DNA from: Phallusia mammillata
Taxonomy: Eukaryota > Chordata > Ascidiacea > Phlebobranchia > Ascidiidae
Assembly: GCA_003260075.1 (NCBI GenBank)
Contig: QLIY01000502.1
Span: 1 to 64,000, forward strand
Length of the DNA: 64,000 bases
Reading direction: 5' to 3'
Both the position numbers and the translations under genes were made by a program. This document shows, in pieces, positions 1 to 13,900 of this stretch (positions within the stretch are counted from its first letter, which is position 1; each line of letters starts with the position of its first letter). The notes under the pieces are model-generated. The model did no database searches. It had not been told where the DNA came from and worked only from the letters and a program-made list of their open reading frames with translations.

Positions 1-1935
1 AAAAAAAAATACGGACAAAAACAATATGTAGAAGGGGACCCATAATTAAAAATAGAAAATACGAGCAATAATGTCTGCCATATATTTAGTGTTTTGTTTA
101 GCTCAGCACCTATTGTAAAACTTTGCTTTGGATTTTTTCACATGTGAGGAGTTATACATAAGATTTAAAAAATACAACCATATATACTGCGCCTCTTACT
201 GGTCGAAGTTTTTCCCAAAAACCACAACGTACGATGATTATTGTATTTTTACAAATCACGCAGAGCATTTAGTGCAAACAAAACAAAAATTTCCAACTTT
301 CAGAAACGCCAAAGTCAAACCCAACAGATCATAAAATCTCGGTGAAAAATGGAAAAACAAATCCGATTTTATTAACATGCAAAAAAATTAGTGAAGTCTA
401 TGTTGTGCCGCAGATAATACATCTGACGAAATGAGCTGCATATATACCGAAGGCTGGAAAGCATAAATATCCAGCTGATGTGTAATTTATTTGAATAAAA
501 TATAAGTTATGTGCAAAACGATTGGTTAAAACTTTTACCCAAAAAGTGGTGTAACAAGTTTTGAGGTTAGTAAGTAACGCCTAAATACTGAAACATTTGC
601 CTATTGGGAGCTATTTGCGTTTTCTGTGTCTTAAAGGTAGGATATTTTACAAAATATGGCCTAACGCTATTCCTACCTTCGGCATATAGACTACAAAGAC
701 AGGAAAAAAAACTACGAAATTCAATAAACGCGAATTGGTGGTTTTGAATCCCACAAACAATTCAATGCATAAGAAGCGAACAACACAAGAAGGATAAAAT
801 ATGAAGTTTTCTACGTAAAGCTAGCAACCTTCCAACGCATTCATACCTTCCAATAGTATTTTTTGCGAAATAAAGACCCACAGACAAAACAGCTGTTGTC
901 AAATTACACAACCCTAATACTTTAAACCGTGTTTTTCATTAATTTCAATACTGTTTTAATAGGAACTTATCCAAGCACACAAACTTGCAACAAGAGTTGG
1001 TTGACGCGTTATGGCACAGTATCTCACTGGAAGCGGGGTTAAAAGTCAAAATACCGGAATGCTTTTTGTTTAAACTAAGGGGAGATTGGAAGGGACTTAT
1101 TTAACGCAAAAGGACAGCAGCGCTCATGTGTGGCACAAAAATCGGAAAATTGTTGTCTGTCCTTTTTAAACCTAAGTACGTTTCAGTTACCCTTCGCTAA
1201 ATATCTATTTTGGAGTTAAAAACCCTATTTGTTGAAATTTTAATTGATTTAATTAACGATGCATAACCCTCCCGAAAACGTCCGATCCGGCACGAAAACC
1301 CAAGGAAAACGCGGGTAAAATAACAAAAATAAAATCGTTTTTCGCGAAAACCGCAAGTTTAAGACTCTTGATTAAGGCATTGCGCAATCACAAACTTACT
1401 ACTTACCAACTAAAGACTGAGAGATAAAAACACGTTCCAAGTGTCGCACCTTTGCGAAAACAAAGCCACAACGTGAAATAGTAATCAGCGTAACAATGAC
1501 GTCACGACCTTATGACGTAACAACGACAAAGGCACACCTCCCACCTCAAATGCGCGCGATCACTGGACGGAAGCCAGAAATTAAAATAGTACAAAACACG
1601 TCACCAGGGTGACGTCATACGGTATCGAAACGTCACCCGACACGTGTCATTGCATACTGAACCGTGGTGGCTTTACAGGTAGAAAATAGAATAACAGGGG
1701 CGGATTTTTACGCTTTTATGGATGCTTCATGTTTTGAACAGTGCAATTGAGTGTTTTAAGGTCGCCATGGCAATAAAACGTGACATCATCACATTATGAC
1801 GTTTAACTAAGCATTTGTATGCCACGTTGCGTTGGGTTGTGTGGAACAGTCGAACTTACAAAACGCTTGTAATTGTTACAGTAATAATATTTCTCTAAAA
1901 ACGTTCTTTTTTCCGGGGTATTCAAATCCCACGCA
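1..1935. other. Gene-free flank with CRE-like sites
   Basis: No convincing coding exon is seen on either strand; the open frames are short and low-complexity. It lies downstream of the zdhhc14 stop, so part may be its 3' UTR. The first 50 bases repeat a segment at about 42484-42541. Two perfect TGACGTCA palindromes lie near 1498 and 1610, with further TGACGTAA and TGACATCA variants up to 1800. This may be a regulatory region of a gene to the left, but nothing in the window proves it. Confidence 0.5.
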
Positions 1936-4900
1936 CTAAACTGAGCTTATCTTAGGAGTCGTGGTAGTCTTTTCCTTTTGCACTAAGCCAACGCCATTTT
2001 GCTTGGACTTATCTTCAAGCAGCATCGTTCTAGAGTCACTAGAAAGAACCGTCATTGTCGACGAATCGTGATCCCCAGACGCTGGACCGAGGTGCTCAAT
2101 TACGACACCTGGCTGTGAGTCGTCGTCTATTGCCAAATCCGCTGAAGGGCGCTGTTCCGCACCAGTTCGAAAGGCGACTGAGTTGTTTGAATTGTAGCTG
2201 ACTGAATTGTAACCAGATTCAGCAGACGTGATTGGTTCCATCGGATGCTGATGGTGTGTAATGGTCACAGATGGTTCGTCAGCGTCCACGTTGCCTAGTA
2301 ACAGTCAAGTAAATACAAAAAACATTTCGTTAACTTTAGAAAACATATTTTGTGGCATAAACCTCAATTTTTTCCTATTTATTAACCTAGATAAGGGGTG
2401 CACAAACTTTTTGCCAAGACGGCCTCCAAAGGTCTCCGTGTTTTTCGTTTATATATTAATAATTAAAAAGATGTGGGATTTATCATAATATCCTATCTAT
2501 ATGGTGCCTAAAAGGCCAGATATATTTTTACTTATCTGTTGATTTAGCCAAACGATCAGACAAACGGCCTAACTGTTTATGACGTCTATTTCAGTATCGT
2601 TACGTTGTTTGTTAGCGTGTTTATTTAATTGCTTGCACATACAAGGCGTAATAAGTCTGACGCGCGTGGCTACTGGGCCGATATGATATATGTTTCTAAC
2701 CCAGCAAAATCCGTTCAAACCAGTTTTTCAAAGCTGAATGTCTAGCACAAGAGTTTTAACCAACTATACTAACCAACCGCCAATACGTGTATTTTTATAC
2801 ATGTTCACGGCCACATAAATTCATGTCCGCCGCTGAAAGTTGTGCACCCCTATCCTAAAGATACAGTACCCTGTTTAGGCTTACAGGTTTCCCGCGCAAT
2901 TTTCGTTTATAAACCCCCCCCCCCCCCGCAATTTTTGTTTATAAATTCCATGACTTTTCCAAAACTTTTCAAGAACAAACCCCCAAATTTCCATCACCTT
3001 GTTCGAAAAAAATAGAGCAATTCTCATCGTAAAACTAGTAAAGGGGCTTTGGTAGATGTAGGCAATTTACCATACTTGCAACGAATATACAAACGTTAGG
3101 CAATTTGAAGTTCTAACTGGCATTTTCAGGGTAAAACAGGCGCCGAATTCCATACTTTTTCAAGGACTTTTGCAAAAGTTGGCTTTTTTCAAAACTTTTC
3201 CAGGCCTTAAAAATACAAATTTAAATTCCATAACCTTTCCAGGTTTTCCATACCCGCGGGAACCCTGGGCTTAGGTTAGTCAGTCCTGATGTATAACATT
3301 CAATAACTCGACTCTATATTTTAATGTGGCTCACATGTACGGTGTTATTTCATCTGTGAGCGTTACTTGTTTAATTTGCGGACAGTATACCTGATGCTGG
3401 TTTTACGGGGCTGTTAATATTTTGTTGGTTGAAATTCGGTTGTCGTGGATACGCCGGTTGCCTTGGATACGCCGCACCGCTTGTCCCCCCCCCCATACAA
3501 ATTTAAATTCCATAACCTTTCCAGGTTTTACATACCCGCGGGAACCCTGGGCTTAGGTTAGTCAGTCGGACCTCCTGATGTATAACATTCAATAACTCCA
3601 AGCGTTGCTTGTTTAGTTTGCGGACAGTATACCTGGCCCCCCCCCCGTCGTACGGTTCGTTGTCAACTGCAAACTGCTGGGAAGTAGTCGGCTGCCCAGA
3701 ACGGTCCTTTGAATATAACAAACATAATAATCAGAAAAAACGTTGCTAAGAATAACGTTGAAAACATCTGTATGGGTGGGTCGCACCATCAGTTGATGGG
3801 TGGGTCGCACCAGTTGCTACATGGTACAGAGCAGTGTCACTTTCAATGATTGGTATTAAAGAATTTCTTCGTATAAATAGAAGTTAATTGATTCTGGTAA
3901 TCATTCCCTATTCTGTTACCATTCTTGTAACGATTACCACCTTTTACACTATATATCACTCATTTGGACAACGCGTTCATTTCCCGGCGAAAATCAACCC
4001 CCCCCCCGTCGTACGGTTCGTTGTCAACTGCAAACTGCTGGGAAGTAGTCGGCTGTCCAGAACGGTCCTTTGAATATAACAAACATAATAATCAGAAAAA
4101 AACGTTGCATAGAATAACGTTAAAAACAACTGTATGGGTGGGCCGCACCAGTTACCTACTACATGGTACAGAGCAGGGTCACTTTCAATGATTGGTATTA
4201 AAGAATTTCTTTGTATAAATCGAAATTAATTGATTCTGGTAATCATTCCCTATATTCTGTTACCATTCTTGTAACGATTACCACCTTTTATACTATATAT
4301 CAGGGCTTCTCGAACTGTGGGACCCAAATTGGGGTCGCGAAACATCATGCGTTATTATGTCATTGTAACAATAAATGTTAAATGTGCGGAAATCTATTGT
4401 TTAAACATCATTTACGTGTATAGGCTATACCCATCAAGGGGTCACGTAGAATTTTTTTCTAAATTGGGGTCGCAGAGCAAGAAAGTTTGGGAAGCCATGC
4501 TATATATCACTACCTTGGACAACGCGTTCATTTCCGGCGAAAATCAGTTAGCTAGATTCTATTTGAATCTAAGACACTGAAGATACTTGCTTAGGCGAAA
4601 TATATTTGTTCTATATGTGATAGGTAACTGATTTCAATCTGGAAATAAACGATTACAAACTTTTGATTCCTTTTTTGCGTATGTTTTTAAGCACCACGAT
4701 TATTTTACGTGCAAATTTGATGGATTATGACTAAAAACCAATAGATTGGGCAGTATCTGAACCCCTGACAGGCAACATGCATCGACGATCGCTGCTTTGT
4801 AATGCTACATATGGTTTCCAAAACAACTCAGACGATGGATTCCATGCTTTTACAGGAACTGGCAATGCCAATTTTACACAAAATATGTATTTCGTAGTTT

Positions 4901-7900
4901 TGCATTTACTGATTTTGTTTCGTGGAAACGGGTTTCCATATTTAGCATCAACAGGAAAAGTCCTTCGTTTCACATCTTTTTCACGTATAGCTAAAACACC
5001 TATCCGTGATGCCGAATGTGTTTTATGGTATGGTGCAGATGATTTGTGTATTTCTTAGGGCAGTGGTTCTTACCCCCCCCCCAAAAACCAATAGATTGGG
5101 CAGTATCTGAACCCCTGACAGGCAACATGCTCATCGACGATCGCTGCTTTGTAATGCTAAATATGGTAACACGTTTCCAAAAAACTCAGACGATGGATTC
5201 CTTGCTTTTACAGGAACTGGCAATGCCAATTTTACACAAAATAGTATTTCGTAGTTTTGCATTTACTGATTTTGTTTTCGTGGAAACGGGTTTCCATATT
5301 TAGCATCAAAGGGAAAAGTCCTTCGTTTCACATCTTCTTCACGTAGAGCTAAAACAGCCCCCCCCCCCGGACCCCCAAGGGGTCTGTGAGATGGTTTCAG
5401 GGGGTCCACGGAGGGGAATATGTTAAGTATCGTAAACCCTCAGAAGAATATTTTTAAGTTTCTCAACCGTTTTTCCTGCATATGAGTGCACGCTGTTTAT
5501 TACACCTTAATTATGCCAAGAACAATTACCGCAGACTTACAAAATTCATAAAAGGGGTCCGTGACTACAAAAAGGTTAAGAACCACTGTATTAGGGCAAA
5601 AATTATCAGACGTTTTTTACCTCCGTTTGCCGATTTGAAAGACAATATTTATCCCAATTTTCACTCTCAAAATCTCAAAAGCAACACTCTCAAATCCGTG
5701 AACTGTTAACAAATGCAATAAAGCACTCTCTACATAATACAGTCTACAATAACCCCAAGGCATCAAACTAAAACCGTCTAACAATGCAAGCCACATAAAT
5801 ATGCATACACAATAAACAACAGTACACCTACTCCGTCTTGGCCAGTCGAACCATACAGCTGGCCATTATTTTGCGAGGGTGATACGTAATCGTCTGACAC
5901 GAAACCGCGGCGATCTATGAGTGATGGAGGGAGTGGAGAACACAAAGCGTAAAAGCAGTTGCTGATTGGCCCTCCCTTGTCAAATGGATTCTTTATTTCC
6001 TGGCTCCTCTTTTTCGACCAGGTTCCCTTGATCTGCACAGTAATTAGATTTTTCGTGATTTGAAATTTTAGATCAGTGGTTCTCAAACAATACGCCCTGC
6101 AAAGTTAGTTCATATAAAACTAAAAATGTAGCTACTAATATACTTCCATTTTATATATTCTATACCATATTTACCAATTTCTTATACTATACACAATTTT
6201 ATCAACACATATGATTGTTTTTGCAAGCAAAAACGAATGGGTCCCTACACATGTTTATGGGGATTTACGGTAAACAAATGTTGCGGTTATTTTTAGATTC
6301 TTAAGGACAAATTTTTCACAAAGCATTTACCCATAAAAAAAATTCCTAAATACAGTAAAACTCGGTTACTCCGGATCTTTGCCTAATTTGCGCAAAACTT
6401 GAGAGACAAATGATTTGTAATGTCCTAAGAAGGCATGACCTAATCGACATCGGTTAATTTGAATCTTCGCCTAATCGGACAAACGTTTTAGTCCAACAGG
6501 GTCCGGATTAACCAAGGTTTACTATCATTGGCGTGCCCTCAAAATTTTGGTTTGGGTGTTTCCTGGGCTAAACAAATTGAGAAACATTGCTTTGTACTCA
6601 AGTTACTGTATGATGAGAATCGCTTGACTGGGGTTACATTTCACAAGATTCAACACGCACCTGATTTGCACATAAGAAATAATTTACCTGACTAGAGTAT
6701 TTTTGTAAATATCAGTTTCACGAAAATGCATTTTAAATAATAAATTTACTGGATCCTTGTCACACTTGGAGTAAATTTTAAAAAATATTTTAACCAACTC
6801 TGGTTACATTTATCGAAACATTTCTGACTACAAAATTGGTTAAAAGTTCTCGCCAAAGTCTTTAAACCAGTGGTTCCCAACCTTACGAGGACCATGGCCC
6901 CCTTAAAGTAACTTTTTGGCCTCGTGGCCCCCTTAAAGTTACCCTGTAGGACCTGTGCCCCCCTTAAAATGTAGATAGCAATCTCACGTTGGAATGCGGT
7001 ATATTAATTTTGGCCTTAAACAGGTCTAATAGAGTAAATGTGCGTGAAAAACCTCACTATAAACAAATAGTATGTGAAATAGTCCATTAAATTCGGGAAT
7101 AAAGTTAAAGTTGAAAATGACTTTTAGTGGGTGTTTCTTGTGAATCTACACCTGTAAACCCCCGGAACACAGCTCGTGCCCCCCCCTGGGGAGCCATGGG
7201 CCCTGGTTGGGAACCACTGCTTTAAACTGTGGCATTTTTTGAAAACAATTGCTTAAGGTTTCAATTTAGCACAACATGCTAAGAAACAAAAGTGTACTTA
7301 CATCTTCATTGGTAGTTAAACTCTGCACTACCAGGTAGGAATGAAATCCTGATAAACCGATAACCGACCAAATACTGAAGAAGCAGATTAAAAGCTCGAG
7401 CACGGTTAACATTGCTGTCAAGGGAATGAAACCAAATGCTGAGTGTGATTGTAAAAAAATAGACAGGAGCCCAAAAAGTGAACTAGCAGCATTTAACATA
7501 TTAAATATGAGGTTCTTAACTCATTTCAGGCCTTGGGCCACCACTTTAATCAAATCAATATCATGGAGCAGTTTATTGTTTAGCAAGGATAAAGAAAGCA
7601 ACCACAACAAATATTCGAAGAGTGGTTTAATACAACTGATAGCTTACAATAAACAACAAATAAGCTATCTAAGCATTTTTTGTCTTGACTATTCAATAAA
7701 TTAGAAACAACTATTTCCAGTTTATCACCAAATAAAATTAACCTCCTGTGAACCACCCAAAAAGTCATCATGAACCACATGTGGACCACCGCATTAGATC
7801 TTCTAAAACGCTACATTATTCTGATTATTTTTAATTGGCAAAAAATGCGCTGATTTGTAATAGCCAACAAGCATTTTTGTTTAAGTGTTTTCTGTTTAAG

Positions 7901-10900
7901 GCAACACCTAAGACATCAACTTCCCAAAGCAGAGTTCATTTCAATCCAATTCAAAAAACACATTATTCCCGTCTCGAACATAAAAATATATAATTTTTGC
8001 AAAAAGGATATCTTCCTGGGCTAATCTTCAGTGCTTCTAAGAATCCATGCTTATTGGATACTAAAATAGAGAAAAAATAGGTAAAAACCTCTATTCAGAT
8101 ATCAAAGGAAACCAATTGTCATGTACTTACACAGAACAATGTGCACTATAGAAAGTGAAAATATGAAAAGGCATAATATTGAGAGGGACATCACGAAAAG
8201 ATAAAAGTATCGGTAATTTCTTCTTCCTACACAGTTTCCCACCCAAGGACAATGATGATCAAAGTGATCTAAAAAAATATTTAGATTAAAGCGGAGAGAG
8301 GTCGCCACAAGATCTTAAAATATGCTAATGTAAAAGATACACTAATACAGAAATTGTCTAATCCATGCCCAAAAGCTTCCAGATACATATATTGACATAT
8401 CTTAGCTGAAAAATTCAGTGCACTCAAATCAGTCCGTGTATTTTTTATTATAAACCAATGCGGATATCGATTTCGCTCAAAAAGTATGGAATTATTAGTC
8501 TTTATTCAAATAGGACTGATTTGAGTGTGCTGAAACTTTCGGCCAAGATAAGTTGATTTAAATACTATTTTTCCTTTATAGTCCCTATTTATTCATCACA
8601 ACAGCAAACGTCTATATTAAATATTTATATTTAAACATATATATAAGTCTTTTCAATTTGTAAAATAATACTTTATAACAAAACTCAGAAATTCCCAAAT
8701 TTTGCAGCAATTTAAAGAAGTCTAATCTTTGTAAGAAAACGTCCGAGGGGAACAAATGTTTAAGTGTGCAATGCTATTTTACTCAGCATAGCACCATTAG
8801 AGATAAGTGGGAGAGAGTTAAGTGGCTAATTTAGTCTTGTTTGATGTCAAGTATGTTGACAAGTGAGTTAAATTTAGAAAAATGCGCTAGGATTAGCAAC
8901 TTTAAATCAGAAAAGATTTCCACAGATGACAAAACTATTTTCACAAATTATTTTTATTTTATTGGAACACATAGAGCAAAAAGTGTGAAACAATCTTTCA
9001 AAACTGAAAAACATTACAATAAAATCTCAAAAAAATCACAGTATGTCATGATATATTTAGTAATAGTTAATTGAACCATAGATTAAAACATTTATTATAT
9101 AGAGTGTGTGTAAAATTTGTTTATTTTAAAGATTGCATCAGCTAACAATTGGTCCAAGAGCACCTAGGCAGTTGTACCAAGGAATCAATCACCAAATATC
9201 TTTCAACTTCGTTCAGCAGAACAGGTGTATCAAACTTATAACCTGCCTTTTTATGAACCAATCATGGAAGAACTTCAGTATCACAGAAGAGTCGGGGTAA
9301 AACACCCCCCCCCCGAATCAATCACCAAATATCTTTCAACTTCGTTCAGCAGAACAGGTGTAACAAACTTATAACCCGCCTTTTTATTAACCAATCATGG
9401 TAGAACTTCAGTATCACAGAAGAGTCGGGGTAAAACGTGCTGAAACCTTTATCTAGTACTTATACTGATGTTAAGTTATATTAAACCTTACTTACCAACA
9501 CAGTTGTCACATAAACTGCAATGTGAAGCCCTGGGAGGTCTGAAAATTCGACAGGTGAAGCAGTACTTGAGTTTGTAGGGAACACCGTTGATTTCGATGT
9601 CCAGGGTTCGTGGTGGAGGGCGATATCCAGCCTGACCATTATCTGGGTTGTTCTGTTGCTCCTCTGTAAATATCAGTGAATAATTAAAAGACAATTATTA
9701 CACAATTAAAATTGACAGATTTTCATTAAGTTTTTTAACAGTAATTAAGCATAGTCCGGTTGAAAAGTCTTGGATTTTGTGATTTTTTGTCATATATTTT
9801 AATTAAAATTTTAGTTATAGTTATGAGAAAATGACATGCGTGCTATTAAACAACATAGTCTGCATTGGCACCTATATTAGGAAAACATGGCTTTTGGTTA
9901 AGTCTGCAATACAAATATGGATAGAATAAATGGTAAGTTTTGTAAGTACCCAAACTTTAAACCCAATGTAAATAATAATGCAAAGTAATATTAGCCATAT
10001 AAAACATCTGATTCAACGATATAACAATGCCAATACCCCCCCCCCTTTTGTAAGTACCCAAACTTTAAACCCAATGTAAATAATAATGCAAAGGGATATT
10101 AGCCGTATAAAACATCTGATTCAACGATATAACAATGCCAATAAATTATTTTTTGACGTATAAGGATTACATTTGTGTGACAAAATGCCAAAAAGTAATT
10201 TGATATTATCAATATGGCAACTTTTATATCTATCTCTTACAAAATAGGCAAATGTCTTTAGTTGGCAAAGCTATAAATTTTAATGCATCGCAAATAACTA
10301 AGCAATAATTTTTACGAAAAAATATGCCAAAAAAAATGTTGACATGGCATTGGGTTTTATTTTCCCCCCCCCCGCAACTTTTATATCTATCTCTTACAAA
10401 ATAGGCAAATGTCTTTAGTTGACAAAGCTATAAATTTTAATGCATCGCAAATAACTAAGCAGTAATTTTTACGAAAAAATATGCCAAAAAAATGTTGACA
10501 TGGCATTGGGTTTTATTTCAAAACACTTCAAAAAGTTCCACTATACTGACTGACCCAGGACAACCAAGTCCACCTGATAAACACCAACATTTTTGAGAAT
10601 GGTATGTTGAATGGTGTTCCAAAATTTATTTTTATTTTAAAACTTTTACAAAAAATGTTCAGAAAAATCAGTTTGTTAGATCTGGGTGATATTACAAAAA
10701 GCAGTTATGAAACACTAAACATTACATCAAAAACTGTTACTAACACTCCTTTACAATTCCATGCTAAAATTAGACATAAAATGATTTCACTTTATCTCAT
10801 TACCTTGTAATTGCTTTTCGAGGTAAGAAGCCTCTTCTGGTGTCGCTCTGGGTATAATTCCTGGGTCGCTCCAAGCTGTCCTCAACAAGCATGCCATTGT

Positions 10901-13900
10901 GAAAAGAAACAATAGGCTACATGCGATAGGAATAAGGAAGCCCACTGGAAGGTCTGGAACTAATGTTAAGCGGCATCTAAAAAGCAACACAAAATGTTAA
11001 AATATTGGTTTTAATTAATTGTGACTGTATGTAAAACAATATTTTTTTAAATTTTAGTACAAGTGTGATGGAAAGGGTCAATTTTATGTGACTGAACCAA
11101 TCAATTGGTTGATAGACTGTTGATTGGCCCCCCCCCCGTTTTAATTAATTGTGACTGTATGTAAAACAATATTTTTTTAAATTTTTGTACAAGTGTGATG
11201 GAAAGGGTCAATTTTATGTGACTGAACAAATCAATTGGTTGATAGACTGTTGATTGACCAATAAATTAGGGATAATATACCACAGAACAAAAAAATTTAA
11301 AAGCATGGTTACAATGTGCATATGGGTCAGAAAATCGCCAATTTGGCCAAGTGGTTAGCACAAATGCATTGTATTCACAAAGTTGTATTGTGTATGTATG
11401 AGCAAGAAATTTGAGCAGCCTTACTCCCACCCAGTGGTTCCATAAACTATATTGAAGTCACCAATTGCCTAAGTTGAAAAAATCAAACAAAAACTGATTC
11501 AATAAATCTGCAATAAAATAGGCAGCTTGACGATAGACTCATTGTGAGCATAATGCATTCAGACATTGCCCACCAAAGATAAAAATCATACAAACACACA
11601 TATTTCAATACTCCACCAAAAGACTTAATTAAAACATCATTATAGGGCATAGAAATATACCTAAAAGGGTGGTATGTCTATGCAGTATTTGCCTTAAGTT
11701 GTTAAAAAAGGGGTCATTAATGTAATATAATGAGTTTTAATGCTAAAATGTGTGTTATTGGGCAGATAGGAGTAACATGTTTTTACAAAATACTGCAGAC
11801 TATGCCAAGAATCCACACACACATAAACCATTTTAGCTTCATAAATAATTAATCTTCAACAACACTGCTTGGTGCACTCTCACCCACAATACACATAGAA
11901 GATGGTGTATGCATTGTAAACCTACATACATAATGCAATCATGCCCAACATATTTCAATTTCACTGAGTGAAGGCCTGAAAACGAGGTGGGGTTGTCCCT
12001 TACTGCCAGAAAAGTCATGTGTTATTTATGCTGTGTCATTCCAAAAGGCACACACACCCGTGACAATGTGTTTTCAGCAAATAAACCATTCAGAGTGTCT
12101 ATGGCTACAGAGAAATATAAAACTAAAATTGAATTGTCAGATTTATTGATTTTTAAATTAGATTTGATGTGACACTAAATGAATTTCATACTCATTTATA
12201 CTCAAATCCATCCATAACCTTTCTGTTTTGAAACTACAAAGTAATATTTACAAAAGTGGTTTTTACAATTTGTATGTTAAAGAACAGCTTACATTCACTA
12301 CAAAATGACTATTGGTTGTATTTTGAAAACACATGTATGTGACCATAATAGTAAACAGTTTTACTCCCTTTACAACAACAACATTATGGACAGATATTTG
12401 CAACTGGAACAACAGCTTGTACTTACACATCAAGTTCCTATTTGCAGCCAACTAACACTGATTCAGCCTACAAGGTTTTATCAGTGCAGCTGGTGACAAG
12501 ACAATGACAGTATGGGCTAATGTAGACCCACATTCCCATTTCTTTGTGACACTTTTTGTGGAATGCTTTCACAGTTTGTGTATTGAAGTTAATAAACTAT
12601 ATAATTTAAATGTAAAGCATAACCAAAAATTGCAAACAACCACATTGATACTTGTAGATGTAATGTAAGGTAAAGATGCTGTAAGGTAAGGTAAAAAATG
12701 ACACATAATATTTTTTTACATCGGACCTTTTTAAATGTGGCAGGCTATTTTTACAGCCACCCAGACATTCTAACTGAAGGTAAAAATAAAGTTATTGTTT
12801 CTCTCCACATTTTGACCGACAAAAGATAAAAAAAAGTGCAGTACAACTAATTACTTTGTAAAACAAAACATAAAAATAATGTACTGTACTCAAAACTATG
12901 TGGCCTATATCTCAAACAACAACTTAAATGAAAGTTCTGTGGTATAAAAAAAGTGGACATTATAAATGTGATACCACCAATACCTAAAAATAACTACCTA
13001 AAATATTTTTTTTTAACTATGCTAATAATGGGTTACAAGCATTGCCAACCGGTAGACATTCATAACTAATTCAAAAGGTTGTATGTTTCGATAGCAAAAA
13101 AATACAAACCTCAGTTAAAAATCAAAACATTAGAAAAATCAAGCATGTTATTAACATCTTGTGCCACCAAAAACATCATACCATTATTGTGGGCCATCTA
13201 CAACAAATAGACCACCGGTTGGACATATCTATGGTACATCAACATGCAGTTGGCATAGATGTCTTATTTACATAAAGATGTACACACAGTTTTCTAGTAC
13301 ATTCAATACTTACTCAAAGCCAAAGAAAAGGGCCACAGTGATGAGAATGAGAATAACGGTAAAGTAAAGGATTCCTGTTTGACGAGCCATAATAATTCGA
13401 CCATCACAGAGAAATTTGTTGCGACCCGGAAATACCTGAAAAAAATAAATGAATAAAATCAACCAAAATTTTGTCACAATGTAAAACCAGCATCTAAGCA
13501 GGTAATACCTTATCAGTAACTTATTTTTTGTTTAAATGTAAATTCTCTTTTCATCTTATTAAAAAAATTGTACAGAAATATTTGGTAGTATTATCTCTAA
13601 ATGGTTTCAAGAAATGTTTTTATCAGTCTTAAATGGATCACAATTCACCATTACTAAAAATTGCACCTAAATTGTTTGTGTACATCAGATACAGATCACG
13701 TAATCCAGTAGTTTTGAGCTGCATGTAAAAGCTAAAAGACAATATACATGCAATATGGGTAATGATAATAAGCAAAATGAGTCTTCAAAAACAACAGGAA
13801 GACACTGTTTTGTGACAGACCAATGGTGTAGAGCAGTGTAATGAGAGAAAGCCTTAAAATACATCCCACATCCATTACAGCAAGGCAAAAGCCTAACGAC

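Noticed and set aside
2914-11137. CRISPR-like or satellite array from spaced C10 runs
   Set aside because: The runs are not regularly spaced and each joins a different duplicated sequence; this is eukaryotic DNA.
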